Shown: one piece after another, positions 28,005-37,169 of the stretch
Layout of the letters: every line of letters starts with the position of its first letter
Numbering within the stretch: the first letter of the stretch is position 1
Assembly: GCF_900604515.1 (NCBI RefSeq)
Contig: NZ_UWOS01000002.1
Coordinates: 1-64,000 of the forward strand
Direction of reading: 5' to 3'
DNA length: 64,000 nt
From: Arcanobacterium ihumii
Lineage (GTDB): Bacteria; Actinomycetota; Actinomycetes; Actinomycetales; Actinomycetaceae
Translations under genes and position numbers: made by a program
Notes under the pieces: model-generated
Told to the model about the DNA's origin: nothing
Databases searched by the model: none
The model's input: the letters and a program-made list of their open reading frames with translations, nothing else

Positions 28005-28424
28005 ATGTCTTGGGGGATTTGGGCGATTATTGCAATCGTTTTGCTGATTCTCGAAACTCTCACTGTAGATTTTCTCTTTATGATGCTGGCTGGTGGAGCG
28101 CTAGCTTCGGTTTTCACTTCCTTGGCAACAGATTCGTTGACTGTGCAGGTTATTGTATTTGCAGTCGTATCTGTATTGCTCCTTGCTTTCATTCGACCTT
28201 GGGCACGGAAACACGTTAATGATTCCTCCACGGGAACGTCCAACGTTTACGCATTGGCCGGGAAAGATGCCACCACGCTAACTCCGGTTAACCGCACGTC
28301 AGGGCGAGTGAAAATCGGGGGAGAAGTCTGGAGTGCAAAGACCTCAGGAGATGAAATTGCACAGGACACCGACGTCGTCGTGCAAACAATTCAAGGTGTC
28401 ACCTTAGTCGTCGCACCTAAATAG
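28005..28424 (+). CDS. NfeD family membrane protein
   Basis: A 139-residue protein with two or three hydrophobic segments (residues ~2-45 and ~48-68) and a C-terminal OB-fold (the KIGGEVWSAKTSG stretch near 105). It is the usual partner of the SPFH protein that starts 38 bp downstream; NfeD/SPFH pairs organise membrane domains. I chose ATG 28005, with AGATAGG 8 nt upstream; an in-frame ATG at 27987 would add six residues. Confidence 0.88.
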   Translation: MSWGIWAIIAIVLLILETLTVDFLFMMLAGGALASVFTSLATDSLTVQVIVFAVVSVLLLAFIRPWARKHVNDSSTGTSNVYALAGKDATTLTPVNRTSGRVKIGGEVWSAKTSGDEIAQDTDVVVQTIQGVTLVVAPK

Positions 28425-28461
28425 AACCTCAAAATACCTTCTAAAAAGAAAAGAGGAAGAT

Positions 28462-29544
28462 ATGGAAACTGCAGCTATTGGGGGAACGATCATCACGGTC
28501 GTCTTAGTTGTTTTCATATTATTAATTGTCGTCGCACTTATCCGATCAGTCTTGCAGGTACATCAAGGGTTTACGGTTATCGTTGAACGCCTTGGAAAGT
28601 ACCACAAGACTCTCACTCCGGGACTTCACTTCTTGGTTCCATTTATTGATTCCGTCCGTCAACGAATTGATATGCGTGAGCAAGTTGTGCCATTTCCGCC
28701 TCAGCCAGTAATTACCTCGGATAATATCGTCGTTAATATCGACACTGTTATTTATTACCAGGTGACTCAGCCTGAAGCTGCAACCTATGAAATCGCTGAT
28801 CCGATGTCTGCAATCGAACAGTTAGCGGTAACCACACTACGTAACATCATCGGTGCGATGGATATGGAGCAGGCACTCACTGGTCGCGATCAGATCAACG
28901 GCCAACTTCGTGGCGTTCTGGACGAAGCTACTGGTCGTTGGGGAATTCGTGTGTCGCGAGTAGAGCTCAAGGCCATTGATCCACCTGCAACCGTCCAGTC
29001 TGCAATGGAACAGCAGATGAAGGCAGAGCGTGATCGTCGTGCCGCAATTTTGACTGCAGAAGGTATCAAACAGTCCGCAATTCTTACCGCGGAAGGTGAA
29101 AAGCAATCCGCAATTTTACGCGCGGAAGGTCAAGCGCAGTCAACCGTGCTTAAGGCTCAGGGCGAATCGCGAGCTATTTTGCAGGTCTTCGATGCCGTTC
29201 ATCGTGGAAATGCTGATCCGAAGCTTCTTTCCTATGAATACATCAAGACGCTTCCACAGATTGCAAATTCTGCGTCTTCCAAACTTTGGATTGTTCCAAC
29301 TGAGCTAACGGCTGCGCTAGATGCAGTTACTAAGGGTTTTGCCGGTGATGGCTCAGAAGTACCAGTTTCTGCAGATCTCGATGACGATGTACAGATCACT
29401 GATGCTCTTGCCGACACGAAGCTTGAGGATGTAGGTGACGCCTTGGCTTCTGCACGTGGAGAAGCTTCCAAGGCAAGCAGTGAAGTTGAAGATGTGGTAC
29501 TACCTTCTGAACGCACAGATGGTGGAAACGAGCTGAAGAACTAA
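28462..29544 (+). CDS. SPFH/Band 7 (stomatin-like) protein
   Basis: A 360-residue stomatin/paraslipin-type protein: an N-terminal transmembrane helix (residues ~8-28), an SPFH domain (GFTVIVERLGKYHKTLTPGL to about 190), an Ala/Glu-rich coiled coil with repeats of the type ILTAEGxKQSA (about 190-240), and a C-terminal acidic tail. The start ATG 28462 has AAGAGGAAG. It forms an operon with NfeD and is closed by a strong terminator. A membrane microdomain scaffold is likely; the client protein is unknown. Confidence 0.92.
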   Translation: METAAIGGTIITVVLVVFILLIVVALIRSVLQVHQGFTVIVERLGKYHKTLTPGLHFLVPFIDSVRQRIDMREQVVPFPPQPVITSDNIVVNIDTVIYYQVTQPEAATYEIADPMSAIEQLAVTTLRNIIGAMDMEQALTGRDQINGQLRGVLDEATGRWGIRVSRVELKAIDPPATVQSAMEQQMKAERDRRAAILTAEGIKQSAILTAEGEKQSAILRAEGQAQSTVLKAQGESRAILQVFDAVHRGNADPKLLSYEYIKTLPQIANSASSKLWIVPTELTAALDAVTKGFAGDGSEVPVSADLDDDVQITDALADTKLEDVGDALASARGEASKASSEVEDVVLPSERTDGGNELKN

Positions 29545-29562
29545 TCTGAATATGTGCTCTTT

Positions 29563-29602
29563 GTTGGGGTTTGTTCATTTATCTAAATGAACAAACCCCA
29601 AC
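29563..29602. terminator. Terminator after NfeD-SPFH operon
   Basis: A perfect 18-bp inverted repeat (29563-29580 with 29585-29602) and a 4-nt loop ATCT. The arms contain TTGGGGTTTG. It begins 18 nt after the SPFH stop codon. Confidence 0.92.
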
Positions 29603-29671
29603 TCTTGCCTTAGTGCCAAGAAATAATGCGTGTGCTTTCACAATAGACTGGAAACGTGGCATTCTAGATAG

Positions 29672-30526
29672 GTGATTATTGAATTGAATAACCTTAGCGA
29701 TCCGCGTCTTGATGACTTTATTCGACTCACAGATGTGGCTCTTCGCAAGAAACTCGAAGCAGAGAACGGTCTCTATCTTGCGGAAGGTTTGAAGGTCATC
29801 CAACGAAGTCTAGAAGCGGGACATTTGCCGAGGGCCATCCTTTCAGCACCTCGATGGGTTGAGAGCATCGAAACAATGCTAAAAGAAGTTGGGATTGAGG
29901 ATGGCTCAGTTCCGATCTTCGTTACATCTCTCGAACAACTTCAAGAAATTACTGGATTTCGTATTCACCGCGGCGCAATGGCATCGATAAATCGTCCGGT
30001 GCTTCCAAATGTTGAAGAGTTCTTAGCGCCAATTTCTGCGGGCCCAGCCCGAATTTTCGTATTGGAAAATCTTGTGGATCATACGAACGTAGGAGCAATT
30101 TTCCGCTCTGCTGCGGCACTTGGAATAGACGGAATTCTAGTCACGCAATCTTGTGCTGATCCACTATATCGCCGTTCAGTTAAAGTTTCGATGGGAAATG
30201 TTTTTCAAATCCCGTGGACTAGGATTGATCGATGGCCACAATCAATTGAAAAACTACACAACGAAGGTTGGATTACTGCATCCTTAGCACTTAGGAAAGA
30301 CGCGAAAACACTTTCCGATTTCGCACACCTACCAGAAGTTCGAGCCCCACAGTCAAAAATTGCCATTGTGCTTGGGACCGAAGGTGATGGGTTGAGTTCT
30401 CGTACCATCGCGACTACGAAACATAGCGTCGTCATCCCTATGGCGGGTCATGTTGACTCGCTCAATGTGGCTTCAGCGGGTGCCGTTACTGCTTGGGAAC
30501 TAAGAACTAAAAGATACGGTCGTTGA
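29672..30526 (+). CDS. TrmH/SpoU family RNA 2'-O-methyltransferase
   Basis: A 284-residue SPOUT methyltransferase. The N-terminal substrate-binding part has LYLAEGLKVIQRSL (residues ~33-46); the SpoU domain has motif 1 LENLVDHTNVGAIFRSA (~131-147), motif 2 LGTEGDGLSS and motif 3 IPMAGHVDSLNVASA. It probably modifies 23S rRNA, similar to the tsnR-like and YsgA groups; the target base is not predictable. The start is GTG 29672; a CATTCT hexamer lies 6 nt upstream. Its 3' end overlaps the convergent XRE gene by 20 nt. Confidence 0.88.
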   Translation: MIIELNNLSDPRLDDFIRLTDVALRKKLEAENGLYLAEGLKVIQRSLEAGHLPRAILSAPRWVESIETMLKEVGIEDGSVPIFVTSLEQLQEITGFRIHRGAMASINRPVLPNVEEFLAPISAGPARIFVLENLVDHTNVGAIFRSAAALGIDGILVTQSCADPLYRRSVKVSMGNVFQIPWTRIDRWPQSIEKLHNEGWITASLALRKDAKTLSDFAHLPEVRAPQSKIAIVLGTEGDGLSSRTIATTKHSVVIPMAGHVDSLNVASAGAVTAWELRTKRYGR

Positions 30527-30809
30527 AACCTTCAACTTCGTTGTATTGATCGATTGCTTCGTCGATAAGATCAGAAACAGAGCACTCGAGTACACGAGAG
30601 AGACGAATGAGAGTTTGTAGACGTGGATTTAACGCGGAATTGCTCTTCCGGTTAGAGCGAGCAGACTCCATAAGTTGATAGTGATTTCTATCGATATCAG
30701 CCTCAGAAGCAACTTGCTCCTGGGTTTTGCCAAGCTCTGTGCGACGACTCCGAATCTTCTTTGCAAGAGCCGTTGCTAAAACACGTTCTGCCGCAGATGA
30801 ATTTTGCAC
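30507..30809 (-). CDS. Small XRE-family transcription regulator
   Basis: A 100-residue protein made almost wholly of a helix-turn-helix of the XRE/Cro type (RSRRTELGKTQEQVASEADI, residues ~21-40, then a recognition helix around DRNHYQLMESARS). A short acidic tail follows. Its start is GTG 30809, 6 nt after GATACT with TTGATA at 17 bp: a near-consensus leaderless promoter. No neighbour suggests a target; the 20-nt 3' overlap with the convergent methyltransferase gene could allow antisense interference. Confidence 0.85.
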   Translation of the reverse strand: MQNSSAAERVLATALAKKIRSRRTELGKTQEQVASEADIDRNHYQLMESARSNRKSNSALNPRLQTLIRLSRVLECSVSDLIDEAIDQYNEVEGFNDRIF

Positions 30810-30815
30810 TTTCCA

Positions 30816-30844
30816 AGTATCTTGTTTGAGTCCGAAACTATCAA
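30816..30844 (-). promoter_or_regulatory. Promoter of the XRE regulator, leaderless
   Basis: Read on the minus strand: TTGATA (30839-30844), 17 bp, GATACT (30816-30821), 6 nt, GTG start at 30809. Both hexamers are close to the sigma-70 consensus, and the spacing places transcription at the start codon. Confidence 0.75.
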
Positions 30845-30915
30845 CCTGTTATACACGGCATAAGTGATAATGATTGATAATGACGTTATGGGTGGATTCT
30901 GAAGGGGTGGCAGGC

Positions 30916-31392
30916 TTAAGAAATTCCTGCCGAGCCGGGAAAGTCTAGCTGACGCCAGGCCTCATAGATGGCGATTGATGCCGAATTGGCTAAGTTAAGC
31001 GAGCGACGAGCGGGGAGCATTGGGATGCGTAGCCACTTAGTTAGGCGTGGATCGTTGAGGACTTCGTCTGGAAGGCCTGTAGGTTCAGTGCCGAAAAGGA
31101 GCACATCTCCGTCGTGATACTGTTCGTGTGCGTAGTTGTTTTCGGTGTGGGAGGTGAATGCGAAAATTCGGCACTCCTCACCAAAGTGTTCCTTTGCTTC
31201 GTTCCAGTTTTTATGGATGACGACGTCGGCTAGGTCGTGATAATCCAGGCCGGCGCGCTTGAGGTGGGTATCAGAAAAATTAAACGCAAGAGGCTCTATG
31301 AGATGGAGTCTAGCTCCTGTACATGCAGAGAGTCTGATTGCGTTTCCGGTATTGCCGGGGATCTTAGGTTCATGGAAAACAATATGAAGCAC
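30916..31392 (-). CDS. trmL: tRNA (cytidine/uridine-34 2'-O) methyltransferase TrmL
   Basis: A 158-residue minimal SPOUT methyltransferase. The N-terminus IVFHEPKIPGNTGNAIRLSA is the TrmL signature, with FGTEPTGLP (residues ~100-108) and a C-terminal IPMLPARRSLNLANSAS knot loop. The enzyme methylates the wobble nucleotide of tRNA-Leu. GTG 31392 is 6 nt after TACCCT on the minus strand (31399-31404) with no Shine-Dalgarno, so it is probably leaderless. It is divergent from the SOS mutasome. Confidence 0.93.
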   Translation of the reverse strand: MLHIVFHEPKIPGNTGNAIRLSACTGARLHLIEPLAFNFSDTHLKRAGLDYHDLADVVIHKNWNEAKEHFGEECRIFAFTSHTENNYAHEQYHDGDVLLFGTEPTGLPDEVLNDPRLTKWLRIPMLPARRSLNLANSASIAIYEAWRQLDFPGSAGIS

Positions 31393-31398
31393 GAGTTA

Positions 31399-31404
31399 AG
31401 GGTA
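31399..31404 (-). promoter_or_regulatory. -10 element TACCCT of leaderless trmL
   Basis: Minus strand: TACCCT, 6 nt (TAACTC), GTG start codon. No ribosome-binding site can fit in the 6-nt interval. Confidence 0.5.
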
Positions 31405-31509
31405 ACTCACTTTTCTTTCTTTACGTCCAATTTCAACAGTTTTGCTGGCAATGCCTCATTTTAGGAGGCTGGGCATTGTTTTTAGCGGGAGAAGTGGTTT
31501 AATATTTTA

Positions 31510-31525
31510 TCGAACAAACGTTCGA
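31510..31525. promoter_or_regulatory. LexA (SOS) box before the mutasome genes
   Basis: TCGAACAAACGTTCGA is an exact match to the Gram-positive/mycobacterial LexA consensus TCGAAC-N4-GTTCGA. It sits just downstream of a TAATAT -10 (31500-31505, with TTGTTT at 18 bp) and 11 bp before the GTG of imuA', so bound LexA would cover the transcription start. This is the expected control for ImuA'/ImuB/DnaE2. Confidence 0.93.
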
Positions 31526-31536
31526 AAGGTGGGGTT

Positions 31537-32249
31537 GTGAACGATCGATTAAATCGAGCTCGAGATGCTCTTGCGCAAGCACAAATGCGCACGGGGCTAC
31601 GTGTTGTAGAGAGTTTTTCTAACTCCTCAGAAGAAAAACATTGGGGGAGCTAGGAGAGTTGGTTTTTCTAGTTCCTTCGTCGTTGAAAGCAGTTTTCCCC
31701 TACGGCTTGAGTAAATCAGGTGTTCTTCGTATATCAGATTCGCACATACTAAAAGCTCTTCTGTTGGGAATAGCGTCAAAACAAGGGGCATGGGTAGCTA
31801 TTCTCGGCGCTAAGAACCTTGGATGGGATGTTTTCTTTAAAAGTGGATTAGATCGGAATCGTCTCATCTACGTTCCTGATCTTGATCATTTCGCTCCACA
31901 GATACTGTTCGCAGCGATAGACGGATGTGACATCCTTTTAATAGAAGGTATTGTACTTAGCCAGCGTGAAGAACGAAAAGTTGCAAAACGCGCTCGTTTG
32001 AAGAACACCTTAGTCATTACAACGGAATGGAAAACGAATTCGTTTTTAGTTGATTGCAACCCTTGTAGGGTTCATGGACTATGTCAAGGACGCGGCCATA
32101 TTCAAGAAATTACCTACCGTGTTAGTTCTAGATACGGAGATTCTTTTGTAGCTTTTAATGAATCTGGTTGGGACTTCGATTGTAAAAAACAAGAGCCTAG
32201 AAAAACTTTGAAGGCATCGTCATCTAAAAAGCTCATGGTGGTGAGGTGA
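31537..32249 (+). CDS. imuA': ImuA' mutasome protein, reading frame interrupted
   Basis: ImuA' is the RecA-like accessory protein of the SOS mutasome. The downstream part (31641-32249) encodes ~200 residues with the expected GAWVAILGAKNLGWDVF and ILLIEGIVLSQREE segments. The natural beginning, GTG 31537 with AAAGGTGG upstream and an N-terminal helix VNDRLNRARDALAQAQ, stops at 31651-31653 in another frame. The two frames meet at a run of five G (31643-31647); one extra G would give a continuous 237-residue protein. So this is a frameshift mutation, a phase-variable tract or a sequencing error. A TTG at 31641 could start the short form. Its stop is 1 nt before imuB. Confidence 0.7.
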
Positions 32250-32250
32250 A

Positions 32251-33837
32251 ATGATGCACGCAGTAGTGTGGATCCCTGATTGGCCTCTCGAAACGCTACG
32301 AGCTTACGGTCGAACACAAAACAATGGCGGAAATGCTGTTTATGAGCATAATAAAGTAACGGTTGTTGATGACGTAGCTGCTCAATTGGGTGTTTTTAAA
32401 GGTATGAAGAAGCGGCATGCCAAAAGCATTTCTCCTATGGTTGAGCTTTTACCTCGATGCTACGACCTTGAAATACAGAACTTTGACAGAGTTATTCGGG
32501 TTTGTGAAGAATTTATTTCTCATGTTGTCGTTTTGCAGCCAGGGATGTTGCTCTTTAACTCACGCGGTCCTGTGCGGATGGTAGGATCACAAGAAAAACT
32601 TGCAGATCTGGTGCTTGGACGCTTAGTTGAAGAAATAGGCTGTGAGGCTCATATCGGTTTTGGTGAAGGAACACTCTGCGCGGTTCTTGCAGCATACGAA
32701 GATTCCTCTGTAAAAAATACAGCGCTGTTCCTTGATCCAATGCCGTTAGGTGTATTGAAAGAAGTTTGCTTTTCGGTAGAGCGCACTGCCCAAATGACGG
32801 AATTTCTTAACGATCTCCATCTGCTTGGTCTTCGTACTCTTAGGGATCTGAAAAATCTTGATCGAGCGCTTCTTTTTTCGAGATTTGGAGAAATTGCAAA
32901 ATTCGCTATTTCTCTACTTGATCTGGATCTATATTTGCCTGAGAAGGAGCAAGGTCAACAAAAGCAGGTAACGGTAGAACGAAAACTGGACACTCCCGTA
33001 ATGAATAGTGAAAGTGCTACCTTTTTAGCTAGGGAACTAGGAACTGAACTCGTTCGGATTCTTGAATACGAAGGCTATTATGCTAAGGAATTAGTTATTC
33101 AGATACAAATGACTAACTCTCAAAAATTTCTACGAACCTGGCACCTCGATGCCGTCGATGTTCCTGTGATAGTCGATAGAGTTCGTTGGCAAATCAAAAT
33201 GTGGCTCTCGGAATTTGACTTTGATAGTGCTTCTACTCAACGAGAACCGATAGGGATTGCTTCTATTTTATTGCAGGCCCAAAACCTATGGTTGTTGGGG
33301 CATCAGCAAACTGTTCTGTGGGGGAGAGAAGAAAGTATTTCTCAATCTACTCACCGAGCAATTCATCGCATCCAGACTCTGGTAGGGCAAGAAAATACGG
33401 TTGTGCCTCGGTTAGTTTCAAAACTCAATCCGAAGTCCGCCTATGTTTTAGAGCCGTGGAGTTTCACCGCAGATTCACATGAACGCTGTGGTGATGCTAG
33501 TTGGCTGGGTGCAATTCCTGAACCATGGCCTGGGAAAATACTCGATCATGTGGAACCAATTTGCATCATGGATGCACGGGGGCATCCATGCAAAGTTTCA
33601 TCACTAGGCAGGTTTTATTGCACGGAGGGATGCGGTTTTGTAGAGCCAAATAAAATCGCAGGAAAAAGGCAGAATGGGAAAATTACTCAGTTTTCCGCTC
33701 CATGGCTATACCGCCGTCAATGGTGGGAAGAAAAAGTTGGACTGGATCAGGTGTGGTGTGAAATAGGAGTTGAACAGGGGCAAGCGTTTCTGTGCGTCTG
33801 GGATTCGCAAGGCTGGGCCTTGGTTGGAGAATACTAA
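32251..33837 (+). CDS. imuB: ImuB, Y-family polymerase-like mutasome protein
   Basis: A 528-residue Y-family polymerase homologue that in mycobacteria has lost catalysis and bridges DnaE2 to the beta clamp. The N-terminus HAVVWIPDWPLETLRA replaces the usual acidic catalytic start, and VVDDVAAQLGVFKGMKKRHA follows the family pattern. The little-finger-like region spans ~240-350. A cysteine-containing C-terminal region (CTEGCGF) precedes a typical WWEEKVGLDQVW tail. Start ATG 32251 follows GAGGTGA, coupled to imuA'. It is SOS-controlled with its neighbours through the LexA box at 31510. Confidence 0.92.
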   Translation: MMHAVVWIPDWPLETLRAYGRTQNNGGNAVYEHNKVTVVDDVAAQLGVFKGMKKRHAKSISPMVELLPRCYDLEIQNFDRVIRVCEEFISHVVVLQPGMLLFNSRGPVRMVGSQEKLADLVLGRLVEEIGCEAHIGFGEGTLCAVLAAYEDSSVKNTALFLDPMPLGVLKEVCFSVERTAQMTEFLNDLHLLGLRTLRDLKNLDRALLFSRFGEIAKFAISLLDLDLYLPEKEQGQQKQVTVERKLDTPVMNSESATFLARELGTELVRILEYEGYYAKELVIQIQMTNSQKFLRTWHLDAVDVPVIVDRVRWQIKMWLSEFDFDSASTQREPIGIASILLQAQNLWLLGHQQTVLWGREESISQSTHRAIHRIQTLVGQENTVVPRLVSKLNPKSAYVLEPWSFTADSHERCGDASWLGAIPEPWPGKILDHVEPICIMDARGHPCKVSSLGRFYCTEGCGFVEPNKIAGKRQNGKITQFSAPWLYRRQWWEEKVGLDQVWCEIGVEQGQAFLCVWDSQGWALVGEY

Positions 33838-33839
33838 TT

Positions 33840-36800
33840 ATGTATCCCTACGCTGAGCTACATGTTCACTCTGCTTATAGCTTCCTACATGGTGTTTCAT
33901 CTCCGGGTGAGCTAGTCCGCCGTGCAATAGAGTTAGAGCTAGAAAGCCTAGCATTAACCGATCGTGATGGACTACCCGGTGTGGTACAGCTTTCGACTGC
34001 GTCACGTGCTGTAGGCCTTCCAACAATTATTGGTTCTGAGCTTAACCTCTTTGATGATCTTGAAATTCCTCGAGATAGAACTTCTCTTGGCGATAACGAA
34101 CGCAAGAGCCTCATTGTTCTTAGCCGCAATGTTGATGGATATCGCCGTCTCTCAAGCGCAATTAGTGAAGGGATGCTTCGTTCGGGAGAAAAAGGGAAAA
34201 TAGACCTCTCAATTGAGGAAGCAGCGGGATTTGGAAAAGATCATTGGCAAATAATTGTGGGATGTAGAAATGGTTTCGTACGTTCCGCGTTAGAAAAAGA
34301 AACTGGGATATGGGCTTTCGATAAAGCTCATTCAGAACTTGATCGCCTTGTGCAGATATTTGGAAAAGACTCGGTGGCAGTGGAAATCACAGATTGGGGC
34401 CAACCACTAGATAGAGAGCAGAATGATGCATTAGTCGAATTGGCGCAAAAATCCGGAGTTCGCGCAGTAGCTACAAGCAATGTGCACGCTGCAAGATATA
34501 ACGAAGTTCCAACCAGTGATGTTTTAGCAGCGGTGAGGGAAAGGAAAACCGTTGAAGAACTAGTTGCTAATTTGCCTCGTTGGGGAAGGTATCTGCGTTC
34601 GGGAAATGAAATGATCACCGTTCACTACGATCATAAAGAAGCTGTGGACGCGGCAACAGCAATTGGTAGAGAATGTGCATTTGATTTGGCTTTGGTTGCT
34701 CCAAATCTTCCTCCTTTTCCTGTTCCCTCAGGCTATACAGAGGATACTTGGCTAGTCACACTTGTTAGGCAACAAGGCGAAGCTAAGTATGGTTTACGAG
34801 ATAGTAATCCGCGAGCTTGGGAGCAGATTGATCGCGAGTTAGAAACCATTGTGAACCTTGGTTTTGCGGGATATTTTTTGATAATCCACGAAATAGTGGA
34901 ATATTGCAGGCAAAGAGGGATTTGGTGCCAAGGGCGTGGATCTGCTGCGAACTCTGCTGTTTGCTTTGCTTTAGGTATTACAGCTGTGGACGCTGTTCAA
35001 CACAAGATGCTTTTTGAACGTTTTATTTCGCCGGGGCGTTCAGGTCCACCGGACATTGATCTAGATATTGAATCAAAATTACGTGAACAAGTAATTCAGC
35101 ATGTTTATGAAAGATATGGTAGGAAACACGCTGCTCAGGTAACTAACGTAATCACTTATCGGCGTCGTTCTGCGCTAAGAGATGTAGCACGGGCATTGGG
35201 TTATAAAGAAGGCGTAGCAGAACATTGGACCAAAGATATTGAGGGGTGTCACGCTCAGAACTCGCCTGGGGGCAGCAAAAAAGAATCGTTGCCGCCTCCT
35301 AGAGTTTTAGATTTTGTTGAAAAGATTCAACACCTACCACGTCATTTAGGTATTCATTCTGGAGGAATGGTTCTATGTGACCGCCCAGTGGTAGAAGTGT
35401 GCCCAGTTGGATGGGCTACGAAAGCAGGACGTACAGTTTTACAGTGGGATAAAGATGATTGTGCAGAAGCTGGTTTAGTTAAATTCGATTTGCTTGGCTT
35501 GGGAATGCTAACTGCTTTGAGACTCTCTTTTACCGAATTAGACGAACATGGAATTCGGGCAAAGGACGGCTCACCACTGAATCTCTATAATCTAGACCAG
35601 GAAGACGAAAAGGTATTTGATCTTCTTTGTGCAGCCGATACTGTGGGGGTATTCCAAGTGGAATCCAGAGCACAGATGTCTACATTGCCGAGGTTAAAGC
35701 CCCGAACTTTTTATGATATCGTCATCGAAGTTGCGCTTATTAGACCTGGACCTATTCAAGGCGACTCGGTAAACCCATATCTAAATCGGCGTCGTGGACG
35801 TGAACCCATTACTTATCCGCATCCGCTTTTAAAGAATGCTTTGGAAAAGACACTTGGAGTTCCTCTTTTTCAAGAACAATTGATGCAAATGGCGATTGAT
35901 GCTGCGGGATTTAGTCCAGTACAAGCTGACCGATTACGCAAGGCAATGAGTAGCAAACGAAGCCACGACCGGATGGAAGAGTTGCATACTGATCTTATCA
36001 ACGGGATGAAAGCTAATGGCATCGATGATGCTACTTGCGAAAATATCTTCGACAAACTTAATGCTTTTGCTGACTTCGGTTTTCCTGAATCGCATTCCTT
36101 CTCTTTTGCTTATTTGGTGTATGCGAGTGCATGGTTAAAAGTTCATCACCCTGAGTCTTTCTATGCCGGAATTTTAGCTGCTCAACCCATGGGTTTTTAC
36201 TCTCCACAAACGCTTATTACCGATGCGCGCCAGCATGGGGTTCAAGTATTACCTGTTGATGTGTGTTTTTCGGCGAAGCATTCCCAAGTTGAAAGAACAT
36301 CTTTCACACCTTTGAAAAAGCATCCCTTGGTGGAAGCTAATCCTTGCCTTGCAGTGAGACTAGGGTTGTCAAACATCAAAGGATTAGGAAACGCTATAGA
36401 TCGTATTCTTAATGTTCGTGATCAACAGCAGTTTGATTCTATGGCAGATTTAGCGAGACGAGCCGAACTATCTACTGAGGACCTAAAAAAGTTATCGGCT
36501 AGTGGGGCGTTAACATCGCTTGAGGTTAAACGCCGTGAAGGTGCTTGGGCGGCAGGTGCACTTTCACATCATGAAATTCGTACGGGAGACTTCTTCCAGC
36601 TTACAATCCCTGGAACTGAAGTGGGTTCTCGAGCCCCGATTCTTCCAGATATGTCTGAGGAAGAAGAAGTCTATGCTGACTTCCGTAGCATGGGGATTTC
36701 TCCGAGTAAACATCTTATGGAGGTCGTCCGTCCGATGTTAAACAATGCCCTCGTTATAAAAATCGATGAGGCTAAAGTGGCGGAATCGGACTCGAGAATA

Positions 36801-37064
36801 TGGATTGCAGGGATTGTTACGCACAGGCAGCGACCTCCTACTGCACGTGGGATTACTTTTATCTCGCTTGAAGACGAAACCGGGATGATGAATGTAGTTT
36901 GTTCAGGGCCGCTATGGAACAAATATCGAAGTATTGTGCGCCATCGGCAAGGATTGATGATTAGAGGCAAAATAGAGAGGGGAGACGGAGCTGTGAATCT
37001 GGTGGCGGATAGCTTTAAAGAATTTGATTTAGGAGTTGCGGTAGCTTCCAGGGATTTCCGTTAA
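33840..37064 (+). CDS. dnaE2: Error-prone DNA polymerase DnaE2 (ImuC)
   Basis: A C-family polymerase alpha paralogue, 1,074 residues, that performs translesion synthesis after DNA damage. The N-terminal PHP domain begins YAELHVHSAYSFLHG; polymerase motifs include the catalytic aspartates in PPDIDLDIES near residue 405. HhH and OB regions fill the C-terminus. The start is ATG 33840, 3 nt after the imuB stop; an in-frame codon inside imuB at 33792 is not used. No mutation of catalytic residues is seen, so the polymerase itself should be active. Confidence 0.96.
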   Translation: MYPYAELHVHSAYSFLHGVSSPGELVRRAIELELESLALTDRDGLPGVVQLSTASRAVGLPTIIGSELNLFDDLEIPRDRTSLGDNERKSLIVLSRNVDGYRRLSSAISEGMLRSGEKGKIDLSIEEAAGFGKDHWQIIVGCRNGFVRSALEKETGIWAFDKAHSELDRLVQIFGKDSVAVEITDWGQPLDREQNDALVELAQKSGVRAVATSNVHAARYNEVPTSDVLAAVRERKTVEELVANLPRWGRYLRSGNEMITVHYDHKEAVDAATAIGRECAFDLALVAPNLPPFPVPSGYTEDTWLVTLVRQQGEAKYGLRDSNPRAWEQIDRELETIVNLGFAGYFLIIHEIVEYCRQRGIWCQGRGSAANSAVCFALGITAVDAVQHKMLFERFISPGRSGPPDIDLDIESKLREQVIQHVYERYGRKHAAQVTNVITYRRRSALRDVARALGYKEGVAEHWTKDIEGCHAQNSPGGSKKESLPPPRVLDFVEKIQHLPRHLGIHSGGMVLCDRPVVEVCPVGWATKAGRTVLQWDKDDCAEAGLVKFDLLGLGMLTALRLSFTELDEHGIRAKDGSPLNLYNLDQEDEKVFDLLCAADTVGVFQVESRAQMSTLPRLKPRTFYDIVIEVALIRPGPIQGDSVNPYLNRRRGREPITYPHPLLKNALEKTLGVPLFQEQLMQMAIDAAGFSPVQADRLRKAMSSKRSHDRMEELHTDLINGMKANGIDDATCENIFDKLNAFADFGFPESHSFSFAYLVYASAWLKVHHPESFYAGILAAQPMGFYSPQTLITDARQHGVQVLPVDVCFSAKHSQVERTSFTPLKKHPLVEANPCLAVRLGLSNIKGLGNAIDRILNVRDQQQFDSMADLARRAELSTEDLKKLSASGALTSLEVKRREGAWAAGALSHHEIRTGDFFQLTIPGTEVGSRAPILPDMSEEEEVYADFRSMGISPSKHLMEVVRPMLNNALVIKIDEAKVAESDSRIWIAGIVTHRQRPPTARGITFISLEDETGMMNVVCSGPLWNKYRSIVRHRQGLMIRGKIERGDGAVNLVADSFKEFDLGVAVASRDFR

Positions 37065-37169
37065 GGTGGTTTCTGCTCAGAGGGAAGAAACCATCTTCAG
37101 TTAAAGAATCATCTACGAATTTCAGCATCAACCGATATTATTGCTTTAGATCCGATTGAAAGGGAACCG

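Noticed and set aside
37067-37093. 8-bp hairpin after dnaE2 (TGGTTTCT/AGAAACCA) as terminator
   Set aside because: Long loop and no T tract; the evidence is too thin.
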